Positions 47,201 to 59,638 of a DNA stretch of 64,000 nucleotides are shown here, piece after piece. Position numbers and translations under genes: made by a program. The stretch comes from Combretum micranthum. Taxonomy: Eukaryota; Streptophyta; Magnoliopsida; Myrtales; Combretaceae. The stretch is from contig JAMXBD010000962.1 of assembly GCA_024138025.1 (NCBI GenBank), positions 310,001 to 374,000 of the forward strand. Direction: 5' to 3'. The notes below the pieces were generated by a model. It worked only from the letters and a program-made list of their open reading frames with translations, did not search any database and was not told the origin of the DNA. The stretch's first letter is position 1, and each line of letters opens with the position of its first letter.

Positions 47201-48563
47201 ATTAATTTTAAAAGTTATTTATTATTTTTTTGCGTACCAAGGTATAAATAATAGTTATCTGCATGTGTAGATAAAGACATGTATATTTTCCTTTTTAGTA
47301 GCTAGTTAAAGTTGAAATTGACTTCAAATAATGGAATGGAACACTTAGGCCCACAGTCATGGAAATGGGACACTCGGACAGTCACGTCTCAAGATTTGGT
47401 TGTTACTTTATGTATATTTATTAAAGATTGAAAACTCTTCAACTATGCTTATATTGTGCACAAAATTTTGTTATTTAATAATGGAGTTGAATCACCAAAT
47501 ATCATTCCCAAAAATGAAATTTACTCTAAATTACATATATATGTATATATTAATTTTTTGCTGCACTCAGATATGGCTTTTTTCTATTTTATATTAAAAT
47601 AAGAAGTAAATGGAAATATTCAATTGCATTTTGATTTTCTTTAATTCAATTTATAAGTAACAAATATAATAGTGTATTCGTTTCTTTAACACAGGTTCTT
47701 CAATCGAGCTGCATTGAAAAATGAAGGGGACATTAAGCCAGATGGATCAATAGCAAAACCATGGAAACTATGCAGCATCCAACAAGTGGAAGATCTTAAA
47801 ACCATACTTAAATTATTCCCACTATGGTCGACTACTATGTTCCTAAGCACATCAATTGCAATCCAAAACAGTATGACAATCCTCCAGGCTCTAACGTTGG
47901 ACCGTCACCTAGGACCGCATTTCAAGATCCCAGCAGGATCAATAACCGTTTTAGTTGTCCTGACCGCGTCCATCTCTCTTGCATTCATCACCCGCATCCT
48001 AAATCCCATATGGAAATTCCTAACCAAGCGCCCCATGACACCTTTGCAAATAATCGGCTTAGGGCACGTCTCATGTGTTAGCTATGGTTGTTTCAGCATT
48101 AGTCGAGTCAAGACGGCTTCACATAGCCACTCCAAATCCAACATCCTTACAGACAATGGAATTAGTCCCATAATTCCAATGTCTGTTGTATGGTTATTCC
48201 CTCAATTGATTTTTGTTGGAATCTCTGAAGCATTTATCTTTCCAGGATGTGTTGGGTTGTACTATCAAGAATTCCCCGCATCGATGCGGACGAGCGCCAC
48301 CGCATTGGCTGCCGTGATCATCGGTATAGCATACTATGTGAGCACTGCGTTGGTAGATCAAATTAGGAGGATCACGGGATGGTTGCCGGACGATTTGAAT
48401 GACGGGAGGTTGACAATGTGTATTGGGTGCTTACTATAATAACGGTGCTCAATTTTGGATACTTATGCTCTGTGCAATGTTTTATAAGTATCAGAACATT
48501 GAAGACGGAGGGACTGAAAGTTTAAAACCCATACATGTAGTGGCTGACGCTGCTAGTGAATAA
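44205..48563 (+). CDS. NRT1/PTR family (NPF2, NAXT-clade-like) transporter, 4 exons, frameshifts
   Basis: Exons: 44205-44319, 44569-44786, 45530-46094 and 47695-48563, all with GT...AG introns. The 218-bp second exon is a typical NPF size. The protein begins MATSSSNFF, then GGWITFPFIAGG, a first-helix region without the ExxER/K proton-coupling motif. Later come LRPPQC, GTRFTTATLGANQF, FFNWLFC, EDNVSWGLGF, LQALTLDRHLGPHFKIPAGS, FPLWSTTMF, YYQEFPASMRT and GWLPDDLNDGR. GTRF...GANQ and the missing ExxE motif point to the NPF2 NAXT-like clade, plasma-membrane nitrate or anion transporters; the substrate is inferred. Reading requires frame changes near 45570-45620, 48070, 48160, 48412 and 48455. 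The probable stop is TAA at 48561-48563. These may be real decay or consensus errors. Confidence 0.85.
46412..46553. repeat. 71-bp tandem duplication in intron 3
   Basis: TATTATAGACCTATCCTCAT starts at 46412 and again at 46483, and the two copies match with a few substitutions. Intron 3 is otherwise AT-rich with no recognised element. Confidence 0.8.
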
Positions 48564-49227
48564 AAATAAGAGGTGATCTAATTGGCACGGTTTCAATGTC
48601 TTGACTGGAGCGTCGTCATTGAATCTTCCATGTTCAATTAGATAATGTGTTGCTAGTTATCAATGGAGAGTATTAAAATCCTTGTATGTGTCTGTTTGTG
48701 TGATAATTAAGTACATAGCGTTTTCTGAAAGATGCCCTCATACCTTTTTCAATATTTTATTTCTACGATATCATTATACTTTGTATGAATTTCGAAATTT
48801 TATAGATATATAGACATGAACTAATCATGATATTATACATCTTGAAAATTTGATGTATGTAGTTGTAATAATTCAAATAAAGTAATCATGTGCATGTCGT
48901 ATAGATCTTGAAAACGTGTATATGACTTACAAAAGGCAACATAGATGCATATAAGAAGATTAATAAGGGATAAAAAAATCTAAAGAAGGAATAAGTAATT
49001 TCAACTAGCTCAAATGTCTTATAATAGGTTTGGGAATTGTAAAGCATTTGGAGGGTGCACCTCGCCAAGCTTGAGTTAACTTTTACGGTTCTAGAGAAAA
49101 ATAAACATATATCTGCATATAAAATATGTATATTTTAACTCAGCAAATCAAGATATGAGGAAAGATATATAATGTGGTTAAAAATTTGATTTTGCAGGTC
49201 TTGACTCTTGAGATTAAATTTGATGAG
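48564..49227. other. 3' flank of the NPF gene
   Basis: Non-coding AT-rich DNA. Possible poly(A) signals AATAAA lie at ~48560-48565 and ~48875. No other feature is seen. Confidence 0.5.
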
Positions 49228-52166
49228 TGTTATTTCATTTTTCAAAATGTATTTGTTACTTGAATAACTTTTTTATTTTATTTTAACTTTTCTTTTTTTC
49301 TTTCATAACAATTAATAACATTAAATTTATTCATTACAAAATTATATATATAACTAAATGAATTATTTAGATTGCTATTTTTTATTAGTTTTACCCGAAA
49401 AAATAATTATATAATGTCTATACAAATATTTTCTTCCTATCACATGTATTATTAATAAATAAACCAATAATGAATGACTTAGTTTAGTAACAAATTTTTG
49501 CATAATTAATGCAATGATAAAGTTTATTAAATGATATAATTGTTGACTAAATTATATTCAAAATGATTTTTTTTTATTGTCAGTTATTTAAACATGCAAG
49601 GATATTGTAGACACCTCATTTTGACAATTTATTTTTTCAATTTTTTTTTTATAATCAAATGTTAATATTAGTATATATATAGCTAAATTAAATCAATATT
49701 TGCAATTATAAGCATTAGGATTAGCAATGAAAATTAGGAAAATAAATCAAATTAAGGGAAATAAATATAATAGATGTAATATATATAATATAGTATAATA
49801 TGCAGAAAATTAAAAATAAAATAATAATAATAAATAATAATACTATTCATCTTCTAAGCCCTTTTTGGGTCTATTTTTGGCCTATTTCCAAACTCGATTT
49901 CCACAAAACTAGGTATGGAGTAGTTTAATTTGGTATGTAGATTATGCGTTTTTATCAACAATAACTGTTTTAAATTCGGCTTGAAAATTGAGAAAAACGG
50001 TTTTTTTAGTTTCCTTAAAAACTCAAAAACGTGTGAAATTTTTTTAGGCAAGATTGAAGATTTGGGTCATTATAATATGGGAAAGATATATCTGACAGGA
50101 CATTTAATTGGAAAGTTAGAACCGTTTTGGCTCCACTTTTTCGAATTTGTGAAAATCGTGTCTTAGAACCCTAGATTCTCAATCGATTGTTTAAGAAAGT
50201 TTTGAGCTGAATTAAAACATATAAATAGCCTCCCATCTTTTGTTTTTTTTTAAAGGTCTGCTCTCTCCCCATACTTTTAATTTTATTCTCAATTTTTGAT
50301 TTCGTCTTAGTGTTCTCAAATTAGGTTTCAACATTCTAATTTCAAATTCTTCGTAAAAAAAAAAAAAAAAAATCAAGTAGTTGAAAGCTATCAAGACCAT
50401 TGAATGCTCTTACCAGCTGTTTCATAGACTTTAACTTTTATTTGCAAGGAAAGGACATAAGCTGTGGTTTGATTCTTTAATACCACCCTGACAGGAAGGC
50501 TTTTCAAAGAGAAATTTTTTCCGTCTGGAGAATACATCTAAAGAGCAGGTAGTGGTGGGCACATAGTTGAGAGTGCATGAAAACATGGACGGTAACAGTA
50601 GGGCAAGGAGGTATAAATGTGTGTCAGAGAGGTAGATGAGGAATAATGAGGAAGAGAGAAGAAGAGAGCAAAGAAAAGTAATGGATAGATAAGAGAAGAG
50701 AAAAAGAAAGAAAAAAGGCTATTTGATTTGTCGCTGAGATGTGAGAAAAGTAGATGGGACGAAAGAGAGAAAAGGTAGAGAGATAAGACAAATAAATGAG
50801 GGACAAGAGAAGGGGACACAAGTGAAGAGTGGGTGGGGGGAAGGGGGGCAGCAGTGTTAATTTTCGCCAGATGGATGGTGAGAGGGGAGAGAAAAAAGAG
50901 AATAATGCCTGTTTGATTAGCTGGAGTCGAGTGAAATCAATGGAAGAGAAAGAAAGTAGGATAAAGTTTAATCGTTTGGCTATCTTAAAGTGTTATTTCA
51001 ATTTTTCAAAATGTATTTGTTACTTGAATAACATTTTTTATTTTATTTTAACTTTTCTTTTTTTGTTTCATAACAATTAATAACATTAAATTTATTCACT
51101 ACAAAATTATATATATAAGTAAATGAATTATTTAGATTGCTATTTTTTATTAGTTTTACTCAAAAAAATAATTATATAATGTCTATACAAATATTTTCTT
51201 CCTATCACATGTATTATTAATAAATAATACCAATAATGAATGACTTAGTTTAGTAACAACTTTTTGCATAATTAATGCAATGATAAAGTTTATTAAATGA
51301 TATAATTGTTCACTAAATTATATTCAAAATGATTTTTTTATTGTCAGTTATTTAAACATGCAAGGATATTGTAGACACCTCATTTTGACAATTTATTTTT
51401 GTCAAATTTTTTATAATTAAATGTTAATATTAATATATATATATATAGTTAAATTAAAGCAATATTTGCAATTATAAGTATTAGGATTAGCAATGAATAT
51501 TAGGAAAATAAATCAAATTAAGGGAAATAAATATAATAGATGTAATATATATAATATAGTATAATATGCAGAAAATTAAAAATAAAATAATAATAATAAA
51601 TTATACTATTCATCTTCTAAGCCCTTTTTGGGTCCATTTTTGGCTATTTCCAACTCGATTTCCACAAACTAGGTATGTAGTAGTTTAATTTAGGATGTAG
51701 ATTACGCATTTTCATCAACAATAACTGTTTCAAATTCGGGCTTGAAATTTTGAAAAATACGTTTTTTTAGTTTCCTCAAAAACTCAAAAACGTGTGAAAT
51801 TTGTTTTTTAGGCAAGATTGAAGATTTGGATTGTTATAATACGGGAAAGACATATCTGACAAGACATTTAATTGGAAAGTTAGAACCATTTTGGCTCTAA
51901 TTTTTTTGAATATGTGAAAACCGTGTCTTAGAACCCTAGATTCTCAATTAATTGTTTAGGAAAGTTTTAAACCAAATTAAAACATATAAATAATCTCCCT
52001 ATCTTCTATTTAAAAAGAAAAAAAGGTCTGCTCTCTCCCCATACTTTTAATTTTATTCTCAATTTTTGATTTCGTCTTGGTGTTCTCAAATTTAGGTTTC
52101 AACATTCTAATTTTAAATTCTTTGTAAAAAAAAAGAAAGAAAATCGGAGCAATTGAAAGCTATCGG
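49228..52166. repeat. ~1.2 kb sequence in direct tandem, offset ~1763 bp
   Basis: 49228-50395 and 50991-52166 match closely, from TGTTATTTCA…TTTTTCAAAATG to TTGAAAGCTATC. They are separated by 50396-50990, which is purine-rich and unrelated. Both copies contain TGTAGACACCTCATTTTGAC (49610 and 51371), a common plant LTR start, so each carries an LTR 5' part plus ~380 bp of its upstream flank. This fits a segmental tandem duplication of an LTR with flank better than two independent insertions. Confidence 0.8.
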
Positions 52167-52954
52167 AGTGTTTGGCAAATCGAGGGCTTCAAAACCCTCC
52201 TATTCGGCCACTGCATCGCCCTGTGATCACCCCAACCCAATTCCACATTCGTCTGTCTCAAGTCGACCAGCCGAAGCTCTACCATCAATTCCCTTGCGCA
52301 CGTTCAATCCTCAGGTAAGCCCTTTTTTTTTTTTTACTTAATAAAGCATACTAGTAATATAATATTATAAGTTAATGAATTATCGTAGCATTGTAACAAT
52401 GAAAAATAATAAACAATAATAAGATTCTGACATAATAAATATTACATATTACTATTAGTTGTTTAGGCATTCAAAACATGAGGTTAATTAATATGTCTTT
52501 TTGAGTTATTACTTTGTAATATTGTTTATAGATTAAATTCTTAGGTTTATATTGTAAAAATTGCTATTAAAATTCCTAAATTAATTTTTATCTTGAAAAG
52601 ATTTATTATGGCTTTGCCAATTGATTTTCTTAAATTTGATTTATTAATATTATCATAGTACTTTGATTTAATTTTCACTATAATCCTTTGACTAATAAAT
52701 TCAGTTTTTTTAAATACTTTAATGACATAGATTGAACCTTTACCATGATGTATTCAAATAATAAGTTATTATATGATAACCATGATGTCCGCGATATACC
52801 ATTTGATGTTATAAATATTTCATCTTTTATATGTTTGTAATAATATTTTCTTCCTCCTGTATGTGAAATTTGATTTCTTGTGATAATTTAATTAATGATA
52901 ACATGTAGATTGATATGCTATGTTTCCTTAAAGAGTTTTGTCACTTAGAAAAGG
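52167..52954. other. AT-rich non-coding stretch before the Sirevirus
   Basis: The first ~150 bp continue the LTR-like sequence of the second duplicate (CCCTGTGATCACCCC…). The rest is plain AT-rich DNA with no gene. Confidence 0.5.
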
Positions 52955-52981
52955 TGTTGGTCCCGAAATGATAACCAAGAA

Positions 52982-53044
<63 letters not shown>

Positions 53045-54533
53045 TAATACTTTGTTTTGAAAATTTTATACAAATTTTCAAACACTTGGTTATACTACTA
53101 AAATGGCTTTTGAACTTTATAAAATAAATGAATTTGATGTATAACTTCTTTAAAAGAATAAATCAAAATAATCCTATATAAATAATCTCACGAAAATGTA
53201 AACTCAAGTTTGAAAACTTTCTTCTCGGAACTTTCTGACCAACTCTCTGACTCAGGAACAATAAGAACAATACTCTCTGATTGACCTTCTGACCGACAAA
53301 CAAATGCAATAAAACAAATTAAAATTGCACTAATTAAAGAGAGATGAGTAAGAGAGAAATGCAAAACGAATTATAGAGGTTCCGCCTTGAGCGTCAATCC
53401 TCTCTTCCAGCTCCAAGCCAGGGTCACCGGTAATCCACACCGGTTTTGTTCCACTAATCCAATCAATAAGAATAGTTACAAGAAGTTCACAATTCACTCA
53501 GCTTGATTCTCTTAACAACCAATCTACTGAGCCTACTTGCAACTCACAATCACTCAAAAATAATTCAGCAAAATCTGAGGAAAATATAGTAAAGATCCTC
53601 GACTGTTTTTGATCAATCCAAATGAACAATAAAGAATATGACAGTAATTTCGCTCTTGAATGCTTTTTGAATTTTCGTTTTCTTTCTTCTTGTGTGCTTC
53701 TTTCTGTTTTGAAGTTGTTCGTATATATATTTGTTCTCTTCGACAATTGAAAACAATCTGCTGCCGTTCCAGATAAACTTCATTTCCTGATCTTTCGCAA
53801 AATTAAAGATATGATTCCTGATATTTCGAATACAAAATCTCTTCAAGTCTATCTGCACTTGTATTTGAATATTTGAACATCTGATAGGCTTCCTTGAGAT
53901 TGAGATAACTTCAGATCTTGCATAAAAATCTCAAAACAAACAAATTCAAATATTCTTCTTGTTAATCACGTCTTGAATCTGTTCAAAATATCACGTCTGA
54001 AATATTTATTTTTCGAATTTCCTGGTTCATAAGTTTTGAAATTCAACTGATTTCCGACAAGCTCCTGAAATCTTGTATATGTATTAAAAATTCGAACATT
54101 ATTTGTATAATCTTATTCCAATTTAATTTTCAAATCACTTAGATTTTCTCAAATTATTTTAGTTTAAATAAAATAATAATACCCTGTGGATTATGAACCA
54201 ACTTTTGTGAAACAGATTAAATATATTTCCCAAATATATTCAATCATTGGAGCTAGGTCTTCATCATATCAAATAACATGTTTTTCTTCATATCATACCT
54301 TCTGACATTCCTTCTGTCTTTTATCTGTTTACTTGTTCATAACTAACGTTCCTTCTGCCGAAGCTTCTGACTATTCATTTTTCCTTCTGCTAAACCTTCT
54401 GCTATTTGTTATAAAAAATTCGAATCCTCTTGAATAAACTTTCTGGATAACTTTCTGACAAAACATAACTTAAGATAATCGTTATTTCATTACTTTTGTT
54501 ATCATCAAAATCCTTGATTGAGAGAAACCAACA
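52955..54533 (-). repeat. 3' LTR of the Sirevirus
   Basis: TGTTGGTCCCGAAATG to GAGAAACCAACA on the + strand, 1579 bp. It contains G60 (52982-53041) where the partner LTR has only a short G run followed by TGAATTGG. The last ~720 bp are identical to the partner. Confidence 0.92.
52982..53041. repeat. G60 homopolymer
   Basis: Sixty consecutive G replace GGGGGGGTGAATTGG of the other LTR (61982-61996). It is almost certainly a consensus or read artefact, or an extreme expansion. Confidence 0.9.
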
Positions 54534-54546
54534 TTCTCCCCTTTTT
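54534..54546 (-). other. Polypurine tract of the Sirevirus
   Basis: Minus-strand AAAAAGGGGAGAA abuts the LTR start TGTTGG. A second PPT-like C/T run on the + strand (CTCCCCTTTTTGTTAGCATC, ~54713) lies ~170 bp inside; repeated PPT-like motifs are known in Sireviruses. Confidence 0.8.
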
Positions 54547-54863
54547 GATGATAACAAAACCCATATGTAAACAAAATAAATAAAAATTACGCATTCATAC
54601 ATATTCATCCAGAAACGCATTCAACCACGCATTCAACCAGAAATTGTAACTTATAATCTGCAAAACATATTTAATCAATCATATTTCAAGTAAAATTATT
54701 TTGTTTATCTTTCTCCCCTTTTTGTTAGCATCAAAGAAACCAATATTAAATAAATAAAAGCTCCCCCTTAGAACAAGCATTCATGCGATTGAAATAAAAC
54801 GTGCAGAGTCTGGAAAATCAAAATACAGACATATTCAAGGAGTTCTGAAAACGAAAATGCAAA

Positions 54864-56726
54864 TTAGTTTTTCTTTGATTGTCGAGTTATGATTGTCTTT
54901 CGGGCATGTTGTTTTTTCCTTTGAGGGAAAGTCTTTTTGGGAGGAATAGGTGGTTGAGATTGAAGTTCAGGTGGCTGATCAGGTTTTTCAGTTTGAGTCA
55001 AAGTGAGAATATCCTCAGCAACTTTATGAAGAGCTTCCAAATCTTCAGAGGGAGTTGACTCGATATGTTCAGCAGAGGCAGCTTTGATTCCTTCATCAGA
55101 TGGAGCCTGCACACCTTCTTCTGTCTGTTGATTCAAAGCTTCAGAGGGTGGAACTGGAGAAGACATGTGGTTCACTGGTAGTGGGAGGAACAACTGGATC
55201 AGGATTCTCAGGAGGTAGATCATCCATAACAACCTCTGGATGTGTGTCCTGTTGTGGATCAAGATGCTGGGACTCGACCTTTTGCTGTGAATCAATGGTT
55301 TGAAGAATAGATTTTGTTAATCTTTTTCAAATAATTGATTTTCTTATCAATGATGCCTAGCAGTGCAGATTCGAGGCCTGAGGTTGAAGTCTCTCCTGGA
55401 GGTGGAGGAACAACATCCTCTGAGTCACTCTCTGATTCACTTTCAACAGACCTAGTTTCTCCTTCCCTAATCTCAAACTTCCCACCAGTGCGAACACGAT
55501 AGGATTTCTTTGTTTTGTCTTTCATCTTCTCTTTTCCAGTATTTTTAGAAGATAAATTTGCCTCTCTACCTTCTGCAATATCCTCTGCTTCACTCTCTGT
55601 CCCACTTTCTGGATCAAGAAGTACTTTTCCTTCAGCCAAAGCTTTTATCTTTTCCCAATCAAATCTGAATTTACTAAACTTAGAATGTCTATACCATGCA
55701 CCATCTTTGGAAAACCAAAGTTTTTCAGATACGAGAATCCCCATTTTCTTTAAATTTGTTTCTCCAAATTTCTTCAATCCAACAGGTGTAAAATTTAGGG
55801 ACAAAGTAACTTTCTTGTATTTGAAAAGCTTCATTAAAATATTTCCATAAGGTCTGTTTCCACGTGTTCTCCACATATGTTTTAAAATCATGGTGGGTAT
55901 ATCTAGTTCTAAGTTCTTTTTGATTGCTAAAACAATTAAAGCCTCTTCGGTTGAAATGGTGGTGGTACTACCATTCTTTGGCAAGATACAGTCGACAACA
56001 GCTTTATGTAACAACCGAATAAGCAATTCAAAATCAGTGGAAAAAATATCCTTCTCCTTGAAACTTCCAACCCCATCATTTAATTCTTGAAATATTTCAT
56101 TCCTAGACAGAGTCAATAATTTCCTATCATCCTTCATATCCTTCATCTCAAAACAGTTTATAAGATCTTTCCTAGTGATCTTAACCATTTTTCCTCCAGC
56201 TCTAGATTTTAAAGAAATATCATCTATCTGAGTCAAATGTTCATAAAATTCCTTTATCATCTTTTCATCTACTACTTCAAGAACATGACACAGGTTCTTG
56301 CAACCAATCCTATTCAGCCAATGATTCCAATAAAAGCCATTGTTCGAGAAAAACTTGAAATCGATGTAGGAACATTCTCGTCCCTTTTTGGATAATCTGG
56401 AGAAGATATCAAAGTTTCTTTCCTCTTTTCCGTTTGGCTGGGGTTTGCACTCGTTCTTCTTGAGATACCGTATGCTCTGAGTCATCTTCTGACTCAGGCA
56501 TGAAACATCAGATTGTCGTTCCTCAGCCTGTTGAGGATCCACATTTGTTTGTTTTCCAGTTTGTGATTCGTCGTTCTTTTCTTTGAACGAGATTCTCGTA
56601 GAGTTCCTCTTTAGTTGTGGTTTCTTCATGATTTTCCGAGATGGACTGTGTTTCTTCAATTTCGATTTCTTCTGTAATTTCTTGATTTGAATCCCTTTGA
56701 AGGAGACGTGAGGATTTTCTTGCCAT
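54864..56726 (-). CDS. Env-like ORF ('putative plant transposon protein' type) of the Sirevirus
   Basis: Minus strand, start codon at 56726 (MARKSSRLLQRDSNQ), 208 bp after the pol stop. The 455-codon main frame is 55292-56659; the first 67 residues and the last ~143 lie in other frames, so at least two shifts interrupt it. The N-terminal part is acidic (EIEIEETQS). A folded domain (~residues 80-310 of the main frame) includes SYIDFKFFSNNGFYWNHWL, KMIKEFYEHL and EEALIVLAIKKNLELDIPT. The C-terminal part is low-complexity: Glu/Ser-rich (SVESESESDSED), then Pro-rich. I see no clear signal peptide or membrane anchor, so an envelope role is positional inference only. Confidence 0.75.
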
Positions 56727-56933
56727 TGTTTAGGGTTTCGATTTGGAGAGGGTTTGATATGTCAGAAAGAAAGAAAGAGAATTGTTTTTGAAGAAAAAGA
56801 AGTGTATTGTGGGATACGAAGAGTCTAAAAAAAATGCCGCCTATTATTGAATTATTCCCTTTTTTTATTTTTTTTATTAAAAATCGTTTATATAAAAACC
56901 ACTTGTTATGTATTATTATTTTATAAAGTAAAT

Positions 56934-57330
56934 TTAAAAAGGAAAACACATTCCAACTTCATTTCTGAGAAATTCAAATCTTATTTTATCCAAAGGTTTT
57001 GTAAAAATATCAGCATATTGATTTTCAGTTGAACAAATTCAATACATATGTTGCCATTTTGTACATGATCTCTAATAAATGATGTCTAATTTCTATATGC
57101 TTAGATCTAGAATGATGCACAGGATTTTTTGTTAAATTATTGCACTAGTATTATCACATTTTATTGAAATATTTTTATAATTCAAACCAAAATCTTGTAA
57201 TTGTTGTTTTATCCAAAGAATTTGTGCACAACAATTTCCAATTGAGACATATTCAGCTTCTGCTGTAGATAAAGCAACTGAATTTTGTTTCTTGGAAGAC
57301 CAAGAAATTAATTTATTTCCCAAAAATTGA
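56934..57330 (-). CDS. Sirevirus RNase H and end of pol
   Basis: Minus strand. LISWSSKKQNSVALSTAEAE and YVSIGNCCAQILWIKQQL lead to IKCDNTSAI (57132-57323), then NPVHHSRSKHIEIRHH and, after shifts, ADIFTKPLDK and FEFLRNEVGMCF. These are the standard C-terminal blocks of copia pol. STAEAEY supplies a catalytic Glu and CDN an Asp. The stop codon is at 56934-56936. The domain removes RNA from the RNA/DNA hybrid during reverse transcription. Confidence 0.85.
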
Positions 57331-57429
57331 CAAGTTCCAGAAGTACTTTTTCTATCAATTTACATCCTGCATAATCAGCATCTGAATATCCTATTAATTC
57401 AAAATTTTCATTTTTAGGATACCAAATTC

Positions 57430-58464
57430 CTAATTTTGCAGTACCAGCAATATACTTAAAATTCTTTTAACAGCTTTTAAATGAGTTTCAGTAGGACTAC
57501 TTTGAAATCTTGCACAAATACACACAGAAAACAATATATCTGGCCTAGATGCAGTCAAATACAACAAAGAACCAATTAAGCTTCTATAAAGTTTTTCATT
57601 GATTTTCTTACCTTTAGAATCAGCATCTAACCTTATAGATGAACTCATTGGTGTAGCAGCTTCCTTTGAGTTCTCAAATCCAAACTTTTTCAGAATTTGT
57701 TTGATATATTTTTCTTGATGAATGAAGATTCCATCTTTTGTTTGCTTGATTTGTAATCCCAAAAAGAAATTTAATTCTCCCATCATGGACATTTCAAATT
57801 CAGCCTGCATAAGCTTTGCAAATTCTTGACAATATTTTTCATTAGTAGATCCAAAATTATGTCATCAACATATATTTGCACAACAATTATATCATCATTG
57901 TAATATTTCAAAAATAAAGTTGTGTCAATAGCACCTCTTTGATATCCACTTGTTATGAGATATTCACTAAGTCTCTCATACCATGCTCTTGGTGCTTGTT
58001 TTAAACCATACAAAGCTTTCTTAATTTGAAAACATGATCAGGTTTAATGATCTCAAATCCGGTGGTTGTTCAACATATACTTCCTCTTTAATATAACCAT
58101 TCAAAAATGCACTCTTTACATCCATTTGATATAATTTGAAATCTTTATAACAAGCATAAGCAAGTAATAACCTTATTGCTTCTAATCTAGCTACAGGTGC
58201 ATAAGTTTCATCATAATCTATCCCTTCTTCTTGAGAATATCCTTTAGCTACAAGTCTTGCTTTATTTCTAACAATTTTACCATTTTCATCTAATTTATTT
58301 TTATATACCCATTTAGTTCCTATAATTGATTTATCTTCAGGTCTAGGGACTAAATTCCAAACATTATTTCTTTGGAATTGATTTAATTCCTCATGCATAG
58401 CATTTATCCAATTTTCATCATTCAATGCTTCATCTATGTTATTTGGTTCTATTTCAGATATCAA
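57430..58464 (-). CDS. Sirevirus reverse transcriptase
   Basis: Minus strand, in three frames. [71 protein letters not shown] and [20 protein letters not shown] lie at 58021-58464. Then [16 protein letters not shown] and the catalytic YVDDI (57858-57872). After another shift come [44 protein letters not shown] and AVKRI. All core copia RT blocks are present and conserved; only the frame is broken, which is why I suspect consensus errors. Confidence 0.9.
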
Positions 58465-58522
58465 AGCAAAATGATTTTCAAGCTCTTGTAATTTAGATCT
58501 AGTTCTAGTTCCACATTCAATA

Positions 58523-59633
58523 TTACCAATAATTAAACTTGATGGATGAGAGATTTATATTTCCAATTCTTTGAACTTTCAGGAGTATCAAAATTAACTT
58601 TTGCTTACCTTCTGTCTTATTTTCTGTCTTACCTTCTGTCTGACTGTCTGTCTGACCTTCTGCCTTACCTTCTGCCTCAGCAGATTTTTGTAAGATTTCA
58701 TAATTATGTATATCAGCTGTATCAACCTTCTTCTCATTTACATTATTAGTTTTATTCTCAAAAGTAAAAACATCATCATCATCAAAATCATCTTTTATGT
58801 CAATAAATCTTACATTTATAGATTCTTCAACTATTTTTGTTGTTTTGTTAAACACACGATATGCTTTACTATGTTGTGAATATCCAAGAAAAATTGCTTC
58901 ATCTGATCTTTCATCAAATTTTCCAAGGTTATGTATATTCTTTTTCACATAACATGTACAACCAAACACATGAAAATATGAAACAGATGGTTTTCTACCA
59001 CGAAATAATTCATAAGATGTTTTTGTAGTATGAGGTCTAATGTATACTCTATTCATGATATAACATGCAGTTGCTACAGCTTCAGCCCAAAAATGTTTAG
59101 CTATATTACTTTCATTCAACATAGAACGTGTCATTTCTTGAATTGTTCTATTCTTTCTTTCAACTACTCCATTTTGTTGAGGTGTATATGGAGCAGAGAA
59201 ATTATGTTGTATTCCATTTCCTCACAAAATGATATAAATGATGCATTATCAAATTCTGTTCCATGATCAGTTCTTAAAGAAACAATGGAAAAACCTTTTT
59301 CATTTTGTATTTGTTTAGCAAATCTTTGAAAAATCTCAAAAGTTTCTGATTTATGTTTAAAAAGAATACCCATGTATATCTTGAAAAATCATCCACTATT
59401 ACAAGACCATATTTGCTTCCTCCTAGACTCAATGTTCTAGTGGGTCCAAATAAGTCAAGATGTAAAAGTTCAAGTGGTCTTTTAGTTGTCATCAAATTTA
59501 TACTTTTGTGTGAAATTGAGACCATTTTGTTCTTTAAACAAGTTGAACACTTAACATCATGCTTTATATTGATTTTAGGTAAACCAACAACAATATTCTT
59601 TTTAGATAATTTTTCCAAATGATTGAAATTCAC
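58523..59633 (-). CDS. Sirevirus integrase
   Basis: Minus strand. The zinc-binding end shows CSTCLKNKM. The catalytic core shows [18 protein letters not shown] and [12 protein letters not shown] (first Asp), [12 protein letters not shown] (second Asp), and QNGVVERKN (Glu, near 59150). It continues with [24 protein letters not shown] and [20 protein letters not shown]. The D,D,E residues are all present. The frame breaks near 59370, 59270 and 59140. Behind FLGYS follows an acidic linker with repeated [23 protein letters not shown] units. Confidence 0.9.
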
Positions 59634-59638
59634 ATGTC

